A stretch of DNA of 64,000 nucleotides from Parapedobacter composti (GTDB lineage Bacteria; Bacteroidota; Bacteroidia; Sphingobacteriales; Sphingobacteriaceae). Location: the NCBI RefSeq assembly GCF_900112315.1, contig NZ_FOLL01000001.1, positions 1 through 64,000 of the forward strand, in the 5' to 3' direction. This document shows positions 8,836-18,957 of the stretch, piece by piece. Both the position numbers and the translations under genes were made by a program. Below the pieces are notes generated by a model that was not told the origin of the DNA, searched no databases, and was given only the letters and a program-made list of their open reading frames with translations. Numbering within the stretch: the stretch's first letter is position 1; each line of letters opens with the position of its first letter.

Positions 8836-9375
8836 ATGAAGCAAAAAACAGAGAGCAGAAAGGAAAAAATTATGAAAGAAGCACTCCTGTTGTTTGCTGA
8901 GAAAGGGTATATAGATACTTCAACTAAAATGATTGCCCAACAGGCAGGCGTTTCCGAAGCACTTATTTTCAAACATTTCGGAAATAAGGATAACCTTCTG
9001 TTTCATTTAATAAAATCAGGATACAGACGGGTGCTGCAGCATCACCGGGGCATGATGACTTACCGGGATGCCAAGAGTTTTCTCCGCAACATGATTAATC
9101 TGCCCAAAGAGTTAGTCAATGAAGAGCCGCTTTTCTGGAAGTTGCAGGAACGTCTGTCGCATCATGAATTCTCCAGGCAGCAACATGAACTTTTCATGAA
9201 ACCTGTCTATCCGATTATTAAACGGGCGTTTTCCGAGTTGGGATACCAAAATCCTGAATTGGAAACGCAGCTCCTTCTTCTAATTATTGAAATCCTTTGG
9301 AAAAAGGAAGCCAACGGTGAGCTCGAACATTCCATTGAATTAGCCAAATTATTGGAAGCTAAATATGGGCTTTAA
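8836..9375 (+). CDS. TetR/AcrR family transcriptional regulator
   Basis: 179 residues from the chosen ATG. The N-terminal helix-turn-helix is clear: A-L-L-L-F-A-E-K-G-Y at about 16-25, then T-K-M-I-A-Q-Q-A-G-V-S-E and F-K-H-F-G-N-K-D-N-L-L near residues 31-57. The C-terminal ligand domain is not conserved enough to predict a ligand. A longer frame starting at 8770 adds 22 residues that would overlap the predicted promoter, so the shorter start is preferred. It is transcribed away from the receptor gene at 5812-8646, which is a plausible target along with its own promoter. Confidence 0.9.
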   Translation: MKQKTESRKEKIMKEALLLFAEKGYIDTSTKMIAQQAGVSEALIFKHFGNKDNLLFHLIKSGYRRVLQHHRGMMTYRDAKSFLRNMINLPKELVNEEPLFWKLQERLSHHEFSRQQHELFMKPVYPIIKRAFSELGYQNPELETQLLLLIIEILWKKEANGELEHSIELAKLLEAKYGL

Positions 9376-9498
9376 TGATGTTGCTGCATAAAACCGCGTT
9401 GATTGACGGGAAACATGCATAAACAAGCAAAAATAATGCTTAATATTGAGCGCAATTCCATTAAACCATCGGTATTGTTTTTGTAAGTTTAGCAAATT

Positions 9499-11208
9499 AT
9501 GCAGAGAAAGGTTACTACGGTATTCAGTTTGGTCCTTTTACTGGGATTAACAGCGAACGGGCAGCAGCGTGAAGCATTTATTCCGTTTGTTAACTCCACG
9601 CATGCCTGGGTAGATTCCGTATTCAATACATTAAGTAATCGGGATAAAGTGGCGCAGCTGTTTTTGGTGCGGGCTCATACCGATTTGGGCCAACGGTATA
9701 TCGATTCTGTGGCTGGAGTGGTAGAACGGGAACAATTGGGGGGTATCGTCCTGTTTCAGGGCGGCCCCGTGCGGCATGCCCAGCTCATCAATCGCTATCA
9801 GCGGCTTTCAAAGGTGCCATTGCTGGTAGCCTTTGATGGCGAGTGGGGGCTGGGTATGCGTTTAGCGGACTCGACGATTTCGTTCCCCTATCAGATGGCC
9901 TTGGGGGCTATTCAGAATGAGGCATTGATTTATCAAATGGGACGGGAGATTGCCAGGGATTTCAAGCGGCTGGGTATGAATATCAATTTTGCGCCTGTCG
10001 TGGATATAAATAACAATCCACGTAACCCCGTTATCAATTTCCGATCCTTCGGAGAGGATAAATATAACGTGACGCGGAAGGGTTTGGCGTATATGCGCGG
10101 CATGATGGACGAGGGGATAGTAGTATCGTTGAAGCACTTTCCGGGGCATGGCGATACGGATGTCGACTCACACTATGATTTACCGCAACTCAACTTTTCC
10201 GCCGGGCGGTTGGATTCGCTCGAGATGTATCCGTTTCGTGAATTGATAAAAGCAGGAGCGTCAGGTGTCATGATTGCCCACATGAATATTCCTAGCTTGG
10301 ATAAAACACGCAATCTGCCGTCTTCCTTGTCTAAGCCTATCGTGACAGACATCCTCAAAGGAAAGTTAGCATTCCGTGGCCTTGCATTTACCGATGCCAT
10401 GGATATGCGAGGTGTAGTAAAACACTTCAAAAATGGTGAAGCGGATGTACGTGCCATCATCGCGGGGAACGATGTGCTGGAACTTTCGGAAAATAGTGCG
10501 CGTGCTATTGACATGGTGCTGCAAGCTATCAAACAAGGGCGGCTTTCCCAGCAAGATATCGATGGCCGGGTAAAGAAGGTGCTGGCTACGAAATACTGGC
10601 TTGGATTAAATGACGTTAGGCCTGTGGAGTTAACCAACTTATATCGTGATCTTAATCGGCCCCGGGCCGAAGCGCTTAACCAGCGTTTGGCCGACGCATC
10701 GATGACCCTTTTAAAGGGAGATAGTCTCATCAAGGCTATCGATTATACGAAACACACTGCGATCATTGCCATTGGTACGTCTGGTCTAACGGAGTTTCAG
10801 AATATGTTAGGATGGCGCTTTGATAACCATATGTGTTATGTGTTATCCCCCCAAGCTACGGCCGACGACGTAGCGGCGGTAGCCGATGAACTGACAAAGT
10901 ATAGCCAAATCATCGTCGCGCTCCATGATAGCCGTTCCCGGCCAAGGAGTACTTTGAATTATAATGCCACAGTGCGGCTATTTATCAATGAACTGGCCGT
11001 GAAAAATAGCGTATTCTGCTTGTTTGCCAACCCGTATAGCCTTGCCGGACTGCCGGGCATTGAGCAGGCCAAATCTTTGCTTATCTGCTATCAAAACGAG
11101 CCAATTATGCAGCGTGCGGCAGCGAAGGTCATCCTGCGGAACCTGACCCCTACGGGCCGGTTGCCTGTGACGGTGAATGCCTATTTCCGCTATGGCGACG
11201 GTACGTGA
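9499..11208 (+). CDS. Secreted glycoside hydrolase family 3 protein (beta-N-acetylhexosaminidase-like)
   Basis: 569 residues with a cleavable signal peptide (V-F-S-L-V-L-L-L-G-L-T-A-N-G, cut near residue 21), so periplasmic or surface. The NagZ-type motif K-H-F-P-G-H-G-D-T starts at about residue 212, followed by D-S-H, and the nucleophile Asp is in F-T-D-A-M-D-M near residue 299. These indicate retaining hydrolysis of N-acetylglucosaminides, perhaps muropeptides or chitin oligomers. About 200 further residues form the C-terminal alpha/beta sandwich. Many Bacteroidota relatives are longer, with a C-terminal serine-hydrolase domain, which is absent here: the protein ends shortly after G-R-L-P-V. 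It converges on the GH10-like gene, 7 bases apart. Confidence 0.88.
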   Translation: MQRKVTTVFSLVLLLGLTANGQQREAFIPFVNSTHAWVDSVFNTLSNRDKVAQLFLVRAHTDLGQRYIDSVAGVVEREQLGGIVLFQGGPVRHAQLINRYQRLSKVPLLVAFDGEWGLGMRLADSTISFPYQMALGAIQNEALIYQMGREIARDFKRLGMNINFAPVVDINNNPRNPVINFRSFGEDKYNVTRKGLAYMRGMMDEGIVVSLKHFPGHGDTDVDSHYDLPQLNFSAGRLDSLEMYPFRELIKAGASGVMIAHMNIPSLDKTRNLPSSLSKPIVTDILKGKLAFRGLAFTDAMDMRGVVKHFKNGEADVRAIIAGNDVLELSENSARAIDMVLQAIKQGRLSQQDIDGRVKKVLATKYWLGLNDVRPVELTNLYRDLNRPRAEALNQRLADASMTLLKGDSLIKAIDYTKHTAIIAIGTSGLTEFQNMLGWRFDNHMCYVLSPQATADDVAAVADELTKYSQIIVALHDSRSRPRSTLNYNATVRLFINELAVKNSVFCLFANPYSLAGLPGIEQAKSLLICYQNEPIMQRAAAKVILRNLTPTGRLPVTVNAYFRYGDGT

Positions 11209-11215
11209 GTGTGTG

Positions 11216-12772
11216 TTAGTTTACATACAATTCCCGCATATTGGATGGCCGACTTTCGTTTTTTAGCCGATCGATGGACGTGACCACATAACGGTAATGC
11301 CCGTGCTTACGGATCAAATTGTCGGTATACGAGGTCTGGGAACGATCGTAGGTAACATGCAGTATATACTGAGGATTATCCAGATCCATTTCTTCCCCTT
11401 CATTAAACCGATAAATCACATAACCGTAGGCTTCATCACCGTCTTCGGCCTGTGGAGGGGCCTGCCAATGCAAGGTAATGGACGACCGGTTTTCGGCGAC
11501 ACGGGCGAGTAACCCGAATGGCGGCTCGGGAGCAATGCTATCCAGCCATGGCATGGTAGGTGGAAGTGATTTGTAACGATATAAGTTGTACTGCAGTGAG
11601 TCGCGTAGGCCGACTACGTTGTTGCTCAGGTGTTTGGAGCTGTAATATATGCTGCCTTGTACCTGTTGGCGCCGGGCATAACGTACTTGGTTGGGTATCT
11701 GGTTCCGGTTCCGCCATCCATCCCGGTTTTCGGTAGCTCGGTATGCAGCATGGCCTACATAAAGGTGGCGGCCGTTCGCATGGCGCCCCCACCAGTCTAC
11801 CAGTACTTCATAGGGAGCGGAAGGGTGGCCGAAAGGGAAATAGATTTGAGGATTGATGTAGTCTATCCAGCCTGCTTCAAGCCATGTCAGAGCATCGGCA
11901 TACAACTGCCGATAACCACTGAGTCCGGCTGACTCCGAGCCTCGCGGATGATCTTTTTTATTGTCCCATATACCAAACGGGCTGATGCCAAATTTTACAT
12001 GCTTTTTTTCATTGCGTATACCGGTTGAAATACGTTCAATAAGCAGGTTGACATTGTTCCGGCGCCAGTCGGCCACATTACGAAAACCATTAGGATATTG
12101 CCTGAACGTTTCTGCATCGGGGATGGGTTTGCCCCCGTCCGGATAGGGATAAAAGTAGTCGTCAAAATGGATGCCATCGATATCGTAATTGCGGACAATG
12201 TCCATGACAACGTCGGTGATGTACTCCCGCACTTCAGGAATACCCGGGTTAAATAGCTTTTTGCCGCCATAGGTAAAAAACCACTGGGGCTTTTTGCGAG
12301 TAATGTGATCACTTGTGGTATTGGCGGCAACCAAATCAAATGTAGCCCGATAGGGGTTTATCCAAGCGTGGAGTTCCATTGCCCGCTTGTGGGCTTCCTC
12401 AATAGCAAATTCCAACGGGTCGTAAAATGGAGAAGGCTGTTGCCCGGGTTTTCCGGTAAGGAAGCGGCTCCAGGGTTCCCTGCTTTTCGCGTAAAATGCA
12501 TCTGCAGCGGGGCGTATCTGCAAGATGATGGTATTAATTCCTGCACGCTGATGGTTGTCGAGCTGCTGGATAAGTTCTTTCTTCTGCGTTTCGACATCGA
12601 GCCCCGCGGCGGAGGGCCAGTCTATATTCACCACTGTAGCTATCCATACCCCGCGCAGTTCACGCTTTGGCAGTATATCCAGGGGAGGCTTCGGGTGAGC
12701 ATACCCCGGTAAATCTATGAACGATAGGATAACTATACTAAAGAACGCTAAATACACGCGAATATAACTCAT
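11216..12772 (-). CDS. GH10-like/YngK family secreted glycosyl hydrolase (DUF187 type)
   Basis: 518 residues from the ATG that gives a good signal peptide (M-S-Y-I-R-V-Y-L-A-F-F, cleavage after G-Y-A). An upstream in-frame ATG at 12829 would add 19 residues ahead of it. The catalytic barrel starts with R-E-L-R-G-V-W-I-A-T-V and contains I-D-G-I-H-F-D-D-Y-F-Y-P and Y-I-N-P-Q-I-Y-F-P-F-G, the hallmarks of the GHL10 family. The last ~100 residues, with I-T-L-H-W-Q-A-P and Y-V-V-T-S-I-D-R, form a fibronectin-III-like domain. The substrate is unproven; relatives have been linked to peptidoglycan-related glycans. Convergent with the GH3 gene, which may act on the same kind of polymer. Confidence 0.88.
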   Translation of the reverse strand: MSYIRVYLAFFSIVILSFIDLPGYAHPKPPLDILPKRELRGVWIATVVNIDWPSAAGLDVETQKKELIQQLDNHQRAGINTIILQIRPAADAFYAKSREPWSRFLTGKPGQQPSPFYDPLEFAIEEAHKRAMELHAWINPYRATFDLVAANTTSDHITRKKPQWFFTYGGKKLFNPGIPEVREYITDVVMDIVRNYDIDGIHFDDYFYPYPDGGKPIPDAETFRQYPNGFRNVADWRRNNVNLLIERISTGIRNEKKHVKFGISPFGIWDNKKDHPRGSESAGLSGYRQLYADALTWLEAGWIDYINPQIYFPFGHPSAPYEVLVDWWGRHANGRHLYVGHAAYRATENRDGWRNRNQIPNQVRYARRQQVQGSIYYSSKHLSNNVVGLRDSLQYNLYRYKSLPPTMPWLDSIAPEPPFGLLARVAENRSSITLHWQAPPQAEDGDEAYGYVIYRFNEGEEMDLDNPQYILHVTYDRSQTSYTDNLIRKHGHYRYVVTSIDRLKNESRPSNMRELYVN

Positions 12773-13013
12773 CTCCAATGCCATAATCGCGGTAAATATA
12801 AAAAAAGCTATCGGCAATCGAGGTAGCATACGTTATTTAATGCGCATATCCGGCGCCATAGTTTTAATAAGTGTTTATGTTGGGATGGGAATGGTTGATG
12901 GTAAATAACTGGCTGACTTTTAGCTGTATGAAAATTTGAATTTGAAAAATGAAGCTGTAACGTGCCGATAGCGGTACCTAAAACGGTAACTTTGTGAAAA
13001 TTCCATTGTTGCT

Positions 13014-14441
13014 ATGGTCCAAGAACAGGTTTCTATATTCGATATGTTCAAGATAGGTATCGGCCCGTCAAGTTCCCATACATTGGGGCCTTGGCGGGCT
13101 GCCCAGCGTTTTGTTGAACGTTTAGCGGAGCGGGGATTGTTGACTGAGGTAGAATCGGTTAAAGTTTTGCTGTACGGGTCGTTGGCCAAAACGGGTGTTG
13201 GACATGGCACAGACGTCGCGATTTTATTGGGACTCGGCGGTGAAGATCCTGTCACAATAGCGGTAGACGAAGTGAATGCCAAAGTAAGCCAAACCAAACA
13301 GCAAGGGCAGCTGGCGTTGGGAGGCAAATATTATATCCCGTTCGTGTATCAAGATGATATCTTGTTTTTGGCCGGAGAGAGCCTGCCTTTTCACCCCAAC
13401 GCGGTAACTTTCCAAGCGTTACTGGCGGGTGGCAAGGCGCTCAGCGAAACCTACTATTCCATTGGCGGTGGGTTCATCGTGCGAGATGGAGAAGAAAGCA
13501 GCACCAAGCAAGAGGTAGATCTGCCTTTTCCGGTGCAGCACGCGAACGACCTGTTGCATTGGTGTATCCGTACGGGGCTGAAAGTTTCTGAATTGGTGTT
13601 GGAAAACGAGCAGGCTTGGCGTTCGGAAGCCGAGACAAGGGACGGGGTACTTCGCCTGTTTGAAACGATCCGCGATTGCATTTATCGGGGATGCCATACC
13701 ACTGGCGTGCTGCCGGGAGGGCTGCATGTCGACCGCAGGGCTTACAAGCTCAATAGAAAGTTAATCGGTGGGCGACCTTATCACGACTACCAAAGTTGGG
13801 TGTCGGCTATCCGTGCGGGGGGTGATAATTTCCAATATACCTTGGATTGGGTAAGCTGTTTTGCGTTGGCGGTCAATGAAGAGAACGCTTCTTTTGGCCG
13901 CGTAGTAACAGCACCCACAAATGGGGCTGCGGGAGTTATTCCGGCCGTGTTACAGTATTTTATAGTCTTTCACAATGGTTTAGACGAAGAGCATATCATC
14001 CGGTTTATTGCCACGGCATCTGAAATAGGCAGTATTTTCAAAAAAGGCGCTACTATTTCGGCGGCCATGGGCGGCTGCCAGGCCGAGATAGGCGTTTCAT
14101 CAGCCATGGCAGCGGGGGCATTAACCGAGCGGCTGGGCGGTTCGCAGCGGCAAGTGCTTATGGCAGCGGAAATCGCCATGGAACACCATCTCGGGTTGAC
14201 ATGCGATCCCATCGGCGGATTGGTACAGGTGCCTTGTATTGAACGTAACACGATGGGAGCTATTAAGGCGATCACGGCGGCGCAACTGGCATTGCAGTCC
14301 AATCCGGATAAAGCAAAAGTAAGTTTGGATGCAGTAGTCAAAACCATGTGGGAAACAGCCCAAGACATGAATATAAAATATAAGGAAACCGCCGACGGCG
14401 GATTGGCGGTTAATATCCCGCTGAGTTTGCCGGAGTGCTAA
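13014..14441 (+). CDS. sdaA: L-serine ammonia-lyase, iron-sulfur type
   Basis: 475 residues, single-chain form. Deaminates L-serine to pyruvate; cytosolic. The beta domain comes first ([12 protein letters not shown] at residues 12-23), then the alpha domain with [10 protein letters not shown]. Three cysteines in [12 protein letters not shown] and V-Q-V-P-C-I-E-R are placed to hold the oxygen-sensitive [4Fe-4S] cluster. TAACTTTG about 24 bases upstream matches a -7 box but has no clear -33 partner. It is followed after 20 bases by the metallo-hydrolase gene. Confidence 0.96.
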   Translation: MVQEQVSIFDMFKIGIGPSSSHTLGPWRAAQRFVERLAERGLLTEVESVKVLLYGSLAKTGVGHGTDVAILLGLGGEDPVTIAVDEVNAKVSQTKQQGQLALGGKYYIPFVYQDDILFLAGESLPFHPNAVTFQALLAGGKALSETYYSIGGGFIVRDGEESSTKQEVDLPFPVQHANDLLHWCIRTGLKVSELVLENEQAWRSEAETRDGVLRLFETIRDCIYRGCHTTGVLPGGLHVDRRAYKLNRKLIGGRPYHDYQSWVSAIRAGGDNFQYTLDWVSCFALAVNEENASFGRVVTAPTNGAAGVIPAVLQYFIVFHNGLDEEHIIRFIATASEIGSIFKKGATISAAMGGCQAEIGVSSAMAAGALTERLGGSQRQVLMAAEIAMEHHLGLTCDPIGGLVQVPCIERNTMGAIKAITAAQLALQSNPDKAKVSLDAVVKTMWETAQDMNIKYKETADGGLAVNIPLSLPEC

Positions 14442-14461
14442 TTTTTCCCTTACTTTGTCTT

Positions 14462-15285
14462 ATGCCGCTTTTCATTAGTTCAATAGCCTCAGGTAGTAAT
14501 GGCAATTGCTATTACATAGGGAATGGTGATGAGGCCATACTGGTGGATGCGGGCATCTCTTGCCGTGAAGTTGAAAAGCGGATGGCCAGGCAGGGGCTTT
14601 CCATGCAACGGGTAAAAGCCATCTTTGTTTCCCATGAACATACAGATCACGTAAGGGGGTTAAGTACGTTGGCTAACAAGTATCAATTGCCGGTTTTCCT
14701 TACCGAAGGTACCCGAAAGGCATGCAAATTGGCCATTCCTGAGCGACTGTTGCATCCGCTTACTGATTTGCAAACCATTAGCATTGGGGATTTGGCAATC
14801 ACGTCTTTCCGGAAATACCATGATGCCGCTGATCCGCATAGTTTCATCATTGGCCACGGAGAATTAACAGTCGGTGTCTTTACTGATATCGGCAGGGTGT
14901 GTGAGCGGGTGATGGAATATTTCAGTCGTTGCGATGCGGCGTTTCTGGAAGCCAATTATGATGTGGATATGCTGATGGGCGGGCGTTATCCTTATTTTCT
15001 AAAGAATCGCATTCGCGGCGGATACGGGCATTTGTCAAATGCCGAAGCACTGGAATTGTTTGTGAATCACCGTTCTTCCCGTTTGAACTACCTTTTCTTT
15101 TTTTGTCGCACCTTTCACGCGATAATAATGACCCGGCTTTGGTAGCCGAGTTGTTCAGTAGGCATCGCGGTGATACGGAGATTACCGTAGCGGGCAGGTA
15201 TGCTGAGACGGCGGTTTATAGCCTAGGCGCTCCGAAGGGCAATGAGTGCTTACTCGGTCAAAAATACTTGGCGGCCAATTGTTGA
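14462..15285 (+). pseudogene. MBL-fold metallo-hydrolase (YycJ/WalJ-like), frameshifted at a T7 run
   Basis: Two overlapping frames together encode one protein of about 273 residues. Frame 1 (14462-15145) begins M-P-L-F-I-S-S-I-A-S-G-S-N-G-N-C and has the metal motif S-H-E-H-T-D-H near residue 60, D-I-G and an E-A-N-Y-D segment. The conserved C-terminal H-L-S-R-D-N-N-D and G-R-Y-A-E-T-A-V-Y lie in the next frame (15103-15285). The break is at seven T (15098-15104): reading on in frame gives 13 wrong residues and a stop. A -1 slip restores the frame. A sequencing or assembly error, slippage-based expression and true inactivation are all possible. An upstream ATG at 14435 overlaps sdaA and lacks conservation. 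Relatives act as cell-wall-linked or DNA-processing hydrolases; the role here is unknown. Confidence 0.82.
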
Positions 15286-15331
15286 AGTGTTCAGATACTT
15301 CCGTACATTTGGAGTATAGACTTATGAGCAT

Positions 15332-16777
15332 ATGACAAGTAACCGCATTCTCCAATCGGTGGCTGGGTTGGTTCCGATGGGTGTATTTTTCGCTATACTT
15401 TTGGTTTCGTCATGCAAAGACGACACTCCGCGCGTGACCCATGCAGAAATTAACCAATGGATAGTGGATTCCATGCGGTATTGGTATTATTGGAGCACCG
15501 CTATTCCCGATAATAATCAATTGGATTTTAATGCGTCGCCTGAAACGTTCTTTGCAAGAATTCTGAATAAACCGACCGATCGGTTTTCAGTAATAGCAAA
15601 GGCCGAGGATCTCAAAAACCAAAGCGCGGGTATTATTAGGACGAGTGGTTTAGGTTTTGCATTTTTCGGAATGGGATCCGGGCGGGCAGGAGTGGTGGTG
15701 CGGTATGTACTTGAAGGGTCGCCGGCCGATAAGGCAGGCATCGAGCGCGGCGATATATTTACGCGGGTTAATGGTATGGCACTGACCGTAGATAATGGCG
15801 GGGCCGTGCAGAACTATGGACCGTTGCAAGGCAACGAAACGTTCCGGCTAACCAAGGGCATCCTTGAAGAAAACGGAACCATTAGAGAAGGGGGGGAGGT
15901 GTCGCTTACGCCAGTGGCGGGATTCCAGGAGAAGGCCATTCATAAGGAAAGCGTAATCACCACCGATAACGGCACGAAGGTAGCTTACCTTTTCTATAAC
16001 CGGTTTCTTAATCAGCCGCAGGAACTGGTTGACGCTTTCGGACGGTTTAAAGCGGCCGGGGTTACCGAGCTCATCGTGGATGAACGGTATAACCTTGGCG
16101 GGTCTGTAGAGATTGCTGCGCTGTTGTCTGCATTAATTCACCAGGGATTTGCTATTAACAGTCCTTTTATCCAGTACGATTTCAATTCAAATTTCAATGA
16201 CGTGACGCGCACCTATGCAGATATGTTCGGAGCGGTTAATGGTCCGTTGGTTGCCAACCGGAACCTGGGATTGAGCCGGGTGTTTATTTTGGCTACCAGA
16301 AATTCGGCATCGGCCAGCGAATTGCTGATTAATAACCTTAGGCCCTTTCTGGGAATGTCTGGCGTGATTCACATTGGAAGCACTACCTATGGGAAAGACG
16401 AGGCATCCATTATCATTGAAAACTCCTCCCCCCGCTTTGATGGACAATACGCTTGGGGTATTCAGCCTATTGTACTCAAATACAAAAATAAAGATGGAGT
16501 GGGCGATTTCGGACTGGGGATCCAGCCCACGTATGAAGTGCAGGAGACGCTTCCGTTTGCGCCCATCGGATCGCCTATCGATCCCCTGATTGCCAAAGCA
16601 CTGAGTATCATCGATCCCGGCATGCAGGCGGGTTTGAACAGGCAAATGGGAATCGAAAGCCAAAGGCGGTCGATTGGCGCCGGGCTGCTAGAAGCGGCTA
16701 ATAAGGATCTGGCCAAGCCGCGCCCCTTGGACGTTACCGAATCACTAAAGGGGGGTAACGCCCTGCAGTTTAACTAA
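15332..16777 (+). CDS. S41 family C-terminal-processing-like peptidase, lipoprotein
   Basis: 481 residues. The N-terminus ends in the lipobox L-V-S-S-C at about residue 28, followed by K-D-D, so it is probably an outer-membrane lipoprotein. A PDZ domain spans roughly residues 110-190 (G-S-P-A-D-K-A-G-I-E-R-G-D). The S41 catalytic core follows: L-I-V-D-E-R-Y-N-L-G-G near 248-258, N-S-A-S-A-S-E at about 324-330 with the nucleophilic Ser, and the Lys expected in T-Y-G-K-D-E-A. It ends convergently with lipB, the two sharing 4 bases. Likely cleaves exported proteins; target unknown. Confidence 0.92.
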   Translation: MTSNRILQSVAGLVPMGVFFAILLVSSCKDDTPRVTHAEINQWIVDSMRYWYYWSTAIPDNNQLDFNASPETFFARILNKPTDRFSVIAKAEDLKNQSAGIIRTSGLGFAFFGMGSGRAGVVVRYVLEGSPADKAGIERGDIFTRVNGMALTVDNGGAVQNYGPLQGNETFRLTKGILEENGTIREGGEVSLTPVAGFQEKAIHKESVITTDNGTKVAYLFYNRFLNQPQELVDAFGRFKAAGVTELIVDERYNLGGSVEIAALLSALIHQGFAINSPFIQYDFNSNFNDVTRTYADMFGAVNGPLVANRNLGLSRVFILATRNSASASELLINNLRPFLGMSGVIHIGSTTYGKDEASIIIENSSPRFDGQYAWGIQPIVLKYKNKDGVGDFGLGIQPTYEVQETLPFAPIGSPIDPLIAKALSIIDPGMQAGLNRQMGIESQRRSIGAGLLEAANKDLAKPRPLDVTESLKGGNALQFN

Positions 16778-17487
16778 GCAGCGGGCGGTTTGTCCAACAG
16801 TTCCATTCCGAATAAATCAGCAATATGCGTTTTTAAGCGCTGTTTCACCGCGTCGATGTTCTGCGGGGTGCCGAGTTCGCGCTGCATAGAGGTAACGTCT
16901 TTGTCGTCAATGCCGCAGGGAACGATATTGCCGAAATAAGTGAGGTCGGTATTAACATTAAAGGCAAAGCCATGCATGGTCACCCACCGGCTGGCGCGCA
17001 CGCCCATGGCGCATATCTTGCGTGCTCGGGCGTTGTCCGCATCTAGCCAGACCCCCGTATAACCGGGATAGCGGCCTGCAGCAATCCCGTAGTCGGCCAG
17101 TGTACGGATAACCGCTTCCTCTAGCGTACGGAGGTAGCGATGGATGTCAGTAAAAAAGTTATCCAAATCAAGAATGGGATATCCCACAATCTGTCCCGGA
17201 CCATGATACGTAATGTCGCCGCCCCGGTTTATTTTGTAAAACGATGCTTGCTTTCTGTTCAGTCCATGCTCATCCAGGAGCAGGTTTTCTGGTTTTCCAC
17301 TTTTGCCCAGGGTATAGACATGCGGATGCTCGGTAAACACCAGGTAATTTTGCGTTGATTGCGCAGCGCTGTCCGAACGGTTGGCAGACTTCTGTTTAAC
17401 CACTTCGGCAAAGAGCGTTTCTTGCCGATCCCACGCTTCCTGATAGTCTACCAAGCCCCAGTCCTCGAAAATGACTTTTTTATTCAT
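16774..17487 (-). CDS. lipB: Octanoyl-[ACP]:protein N-octanoyltransferase
   Basis: 237 residues. Transfers octanoyl from acyl carrier protein to lipoyl domains, the first step of de novo lipoylation; cytosolic. The conserved R-G-G-D-I-T-Y-H-G-P-G-Q is at residues 88-99. The catalytic Lys is K157 (A-R-K-I-C-A-M-G) and the acyl-accepting Cys is C191 (I-V-P-C-G-I-D). The gene lies 26 bases downstream of hflX and is probably co-transcribed with it. It overlaps the S41 peptidase gene tail to tail by 4 bases. lipA is not in the window. Confidence 0.96.
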   Translation of the reverse strand: MNKKVIFEDWGLVDYQEAWDRQETLFAEVVKQKSANRSDSAAQSTQNYLVFTEHPHVYTLGKSGKPENLLLDEHGLNRKQASFYKINRGGDITYHGPGQIVGYPILDLDNFFTDIHRYLRTLEEAVIRTLADYGIAAGRYPGYTGVWLDADNARARKICAMGVRASRWVTMHGFAFNVNTDLTYFGNIVPCGIDDKDVTSMQRELGTPQNIDAVKQRLKTHIADLFGMELLDKPPAA

Positions 17488-17513
17488 GTAGTTTGGTTGC
17501 CGACACCTTATTT

Positions 17514-18719
17514 CTAATATAGTAGATTATCATATGGATACCGCTCGGTGTGCATTTTTACGACCTTATCGTATAGTAATGCCCTGAACTCATCGATGTT
17601 GATTTTATCAGTGGCCGAAATAAATACGGCTGGGCTGTTGTGCCGGGCCATCCAGCTGTTCTTGAAGTCCTCAAGGGTCATCGGTTTCGCTGCTTCCTCG
17701 GTTTCCGACAATGGGTCATCATCTGCTTGTTCCGGTTTGTAGGCATCCACTTTATTGAACACCGTGATTGTCGGCTTGTCCAATGCGTCCAGATCTTTTA
17801 ACGTTTCGTTAACGGCCCGGATATGGTCTTCAAAGCTGGAGTGTGAGATGTCCACTACATGCAGCAGTAAATCCGCTTCACGGACTTCGTCCAGTGTGGA
17901 TTTGAAGCACTCTACCAAATGGTGAGGCAGCTTGCGGATGAACCCGACTGTGTCAGACAACAGAAACGGCAGATTGTCTATCACAACCTTGCGCACTGTC
18001 GTATCCAGCGTGGCAAATAGCTTATTTTCAGCAAATACGTCCGATTTGGAAATCAAATTCATGAGAGTTGATTTCCCGACATTGGTATACCCCACAAGTG
18101 CCACGCGGATAAGCTGCCCACGGTTTTTACGCTGTGTTTCACTTTGGCGATCAATGGCCTTAAGTCGATCTTTAAGCAAAGCGATTTTATTCAGAATCAT
18201 CCGGCGGTCGCTCTCTATCTGGCTTTCACCCGGTCCACGCATCCCAATACCTCCTCGTTGGCGCTCCAGGTGCGTCCACATCCGGGTTAATCTGGGCAAC
18301 AGGTACTGCAGTTGCGCCAGTTCCACTTGGGTTTTGGCCTGTGCCGATTTTGCGCGGCGGGCAAAGATATCCAGAATGAGGTTGCTGCGGTCCAGAATCT
18401 TCACGTTAAGTTCCCGTTCAATATTGCGGAGCTGCGAAGGTGATAGCTCATCATCGAACACAACGATATCAATTTCCTCTGCCTTCACGAATGCTTTTAT
18501 TTCATCCAGTTTCCCGGCGCCTACAAACGTGGCCCGGTCAGGGTGGTTGAGCCGTTGGGTAAAAACTCCCTTTACAATTCCCCCTGCGGTGTCCACCAAG
18601 AAAGCCAGTTCTTCCAGGTATTCTTGTTCTTTTTCGTCGTGTTCACCCGGCAATATAATGCCTACTAAAACGGCGGTTTCCGGTTGTATAGCGGTATCAA
18701 AAATTTTCTGTTTGGCCAT
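17514..18719 (-). CDS. hflX: Ribosome-associated GTPase HflX
   Basis: 401 residues from the ATG of M-A-K-Q-K-I-F; an upstream in-frame ATG at 18743 is not supported. The N-terminal HflX domain contains F-V-G-A-G-K-L-D-E-I and F-D-D-E-L-S-P-S-Q. A helical linker carries G-G-I-G-M-R-G-P-G-E-S-Q-I-E. The G domain has G1 G-Y-T-N-V-G-K-S-T at about 210-218, G3 D-T-V-G-F and G4 N-K-V-D. HflX splits stalled 70S ribosomes, for example after heat or antibiotic stress. A well-formed promoter lies about 130 bases upstream. lipB follows. Confidence 0.96.
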   Translation of the reverse strand: MAKQKIFDTAIQPETAVLVGIILPGEHDEKEQEYLEELAFLVDTAGGIVKGVFTQRLNHPDRATFVGAGKLDEIKAFVKAEEIDIVVFDDELSPSQLRNIERELNVKILDRSNLILDIFARRAKSAQAKTQVELAQLQYLLPRLTRMWTHLERQRGGIGMRGPGESQIESDRRMILNKIALLKDRLKAIDRQSETQRKNRGQLIRVALVGYTNVGKSTLMNLISKSDVFAENKLFATLDTTVRKVVIDNLPFLLSDTVGFIRKLPHHLVECFKSTLDEVREADLLLHVVDISHSSFEDHIRAVNETLKDLDALDKPTITVFNKVDAYKPEQADDDPLSETEEAAKPMTLEDFKNSWMARHNSPAVFISATDKINIDEFRALLYDKVVKMHTERYPYDNLLY

Positions 18720-18848
18720 GTAATAGCGGATAATTAATGTCAAAAAAATAAAAAACTAAAAAACAACGGCGCTTATCTCAAGCGGCAAACTAAACTACAA
18801 AGGGGTATTGCAGTGGTATTACATGGCATGCGTTATGTTAACAGTTGG

Positions 18849-18879
18849 CAAAGATAAAAGTTTTAGGTGAATCATCCAA
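18849..18879 (-). promoter_or_regulatory. Candidate Bacteroidota promoter for hflX-lipB
   Basis: On the minus strand TTG (complement of 18877-18879) is followed after 20 bases by TATCTTTG (complement of 18849-18856), a full match to TAnnTTTG. Transcription would begin near 18842, giving a leader of about 120 bases before hflX. Confidence 0.55.
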
Positions 18880-18957
18880 TACCGCGGAACTCATGCTGGC
18901 CGGTAACACCGGTATGAATGGCCTCGGCTTTACTCCTCATTTATTGTATAAAAGGAA

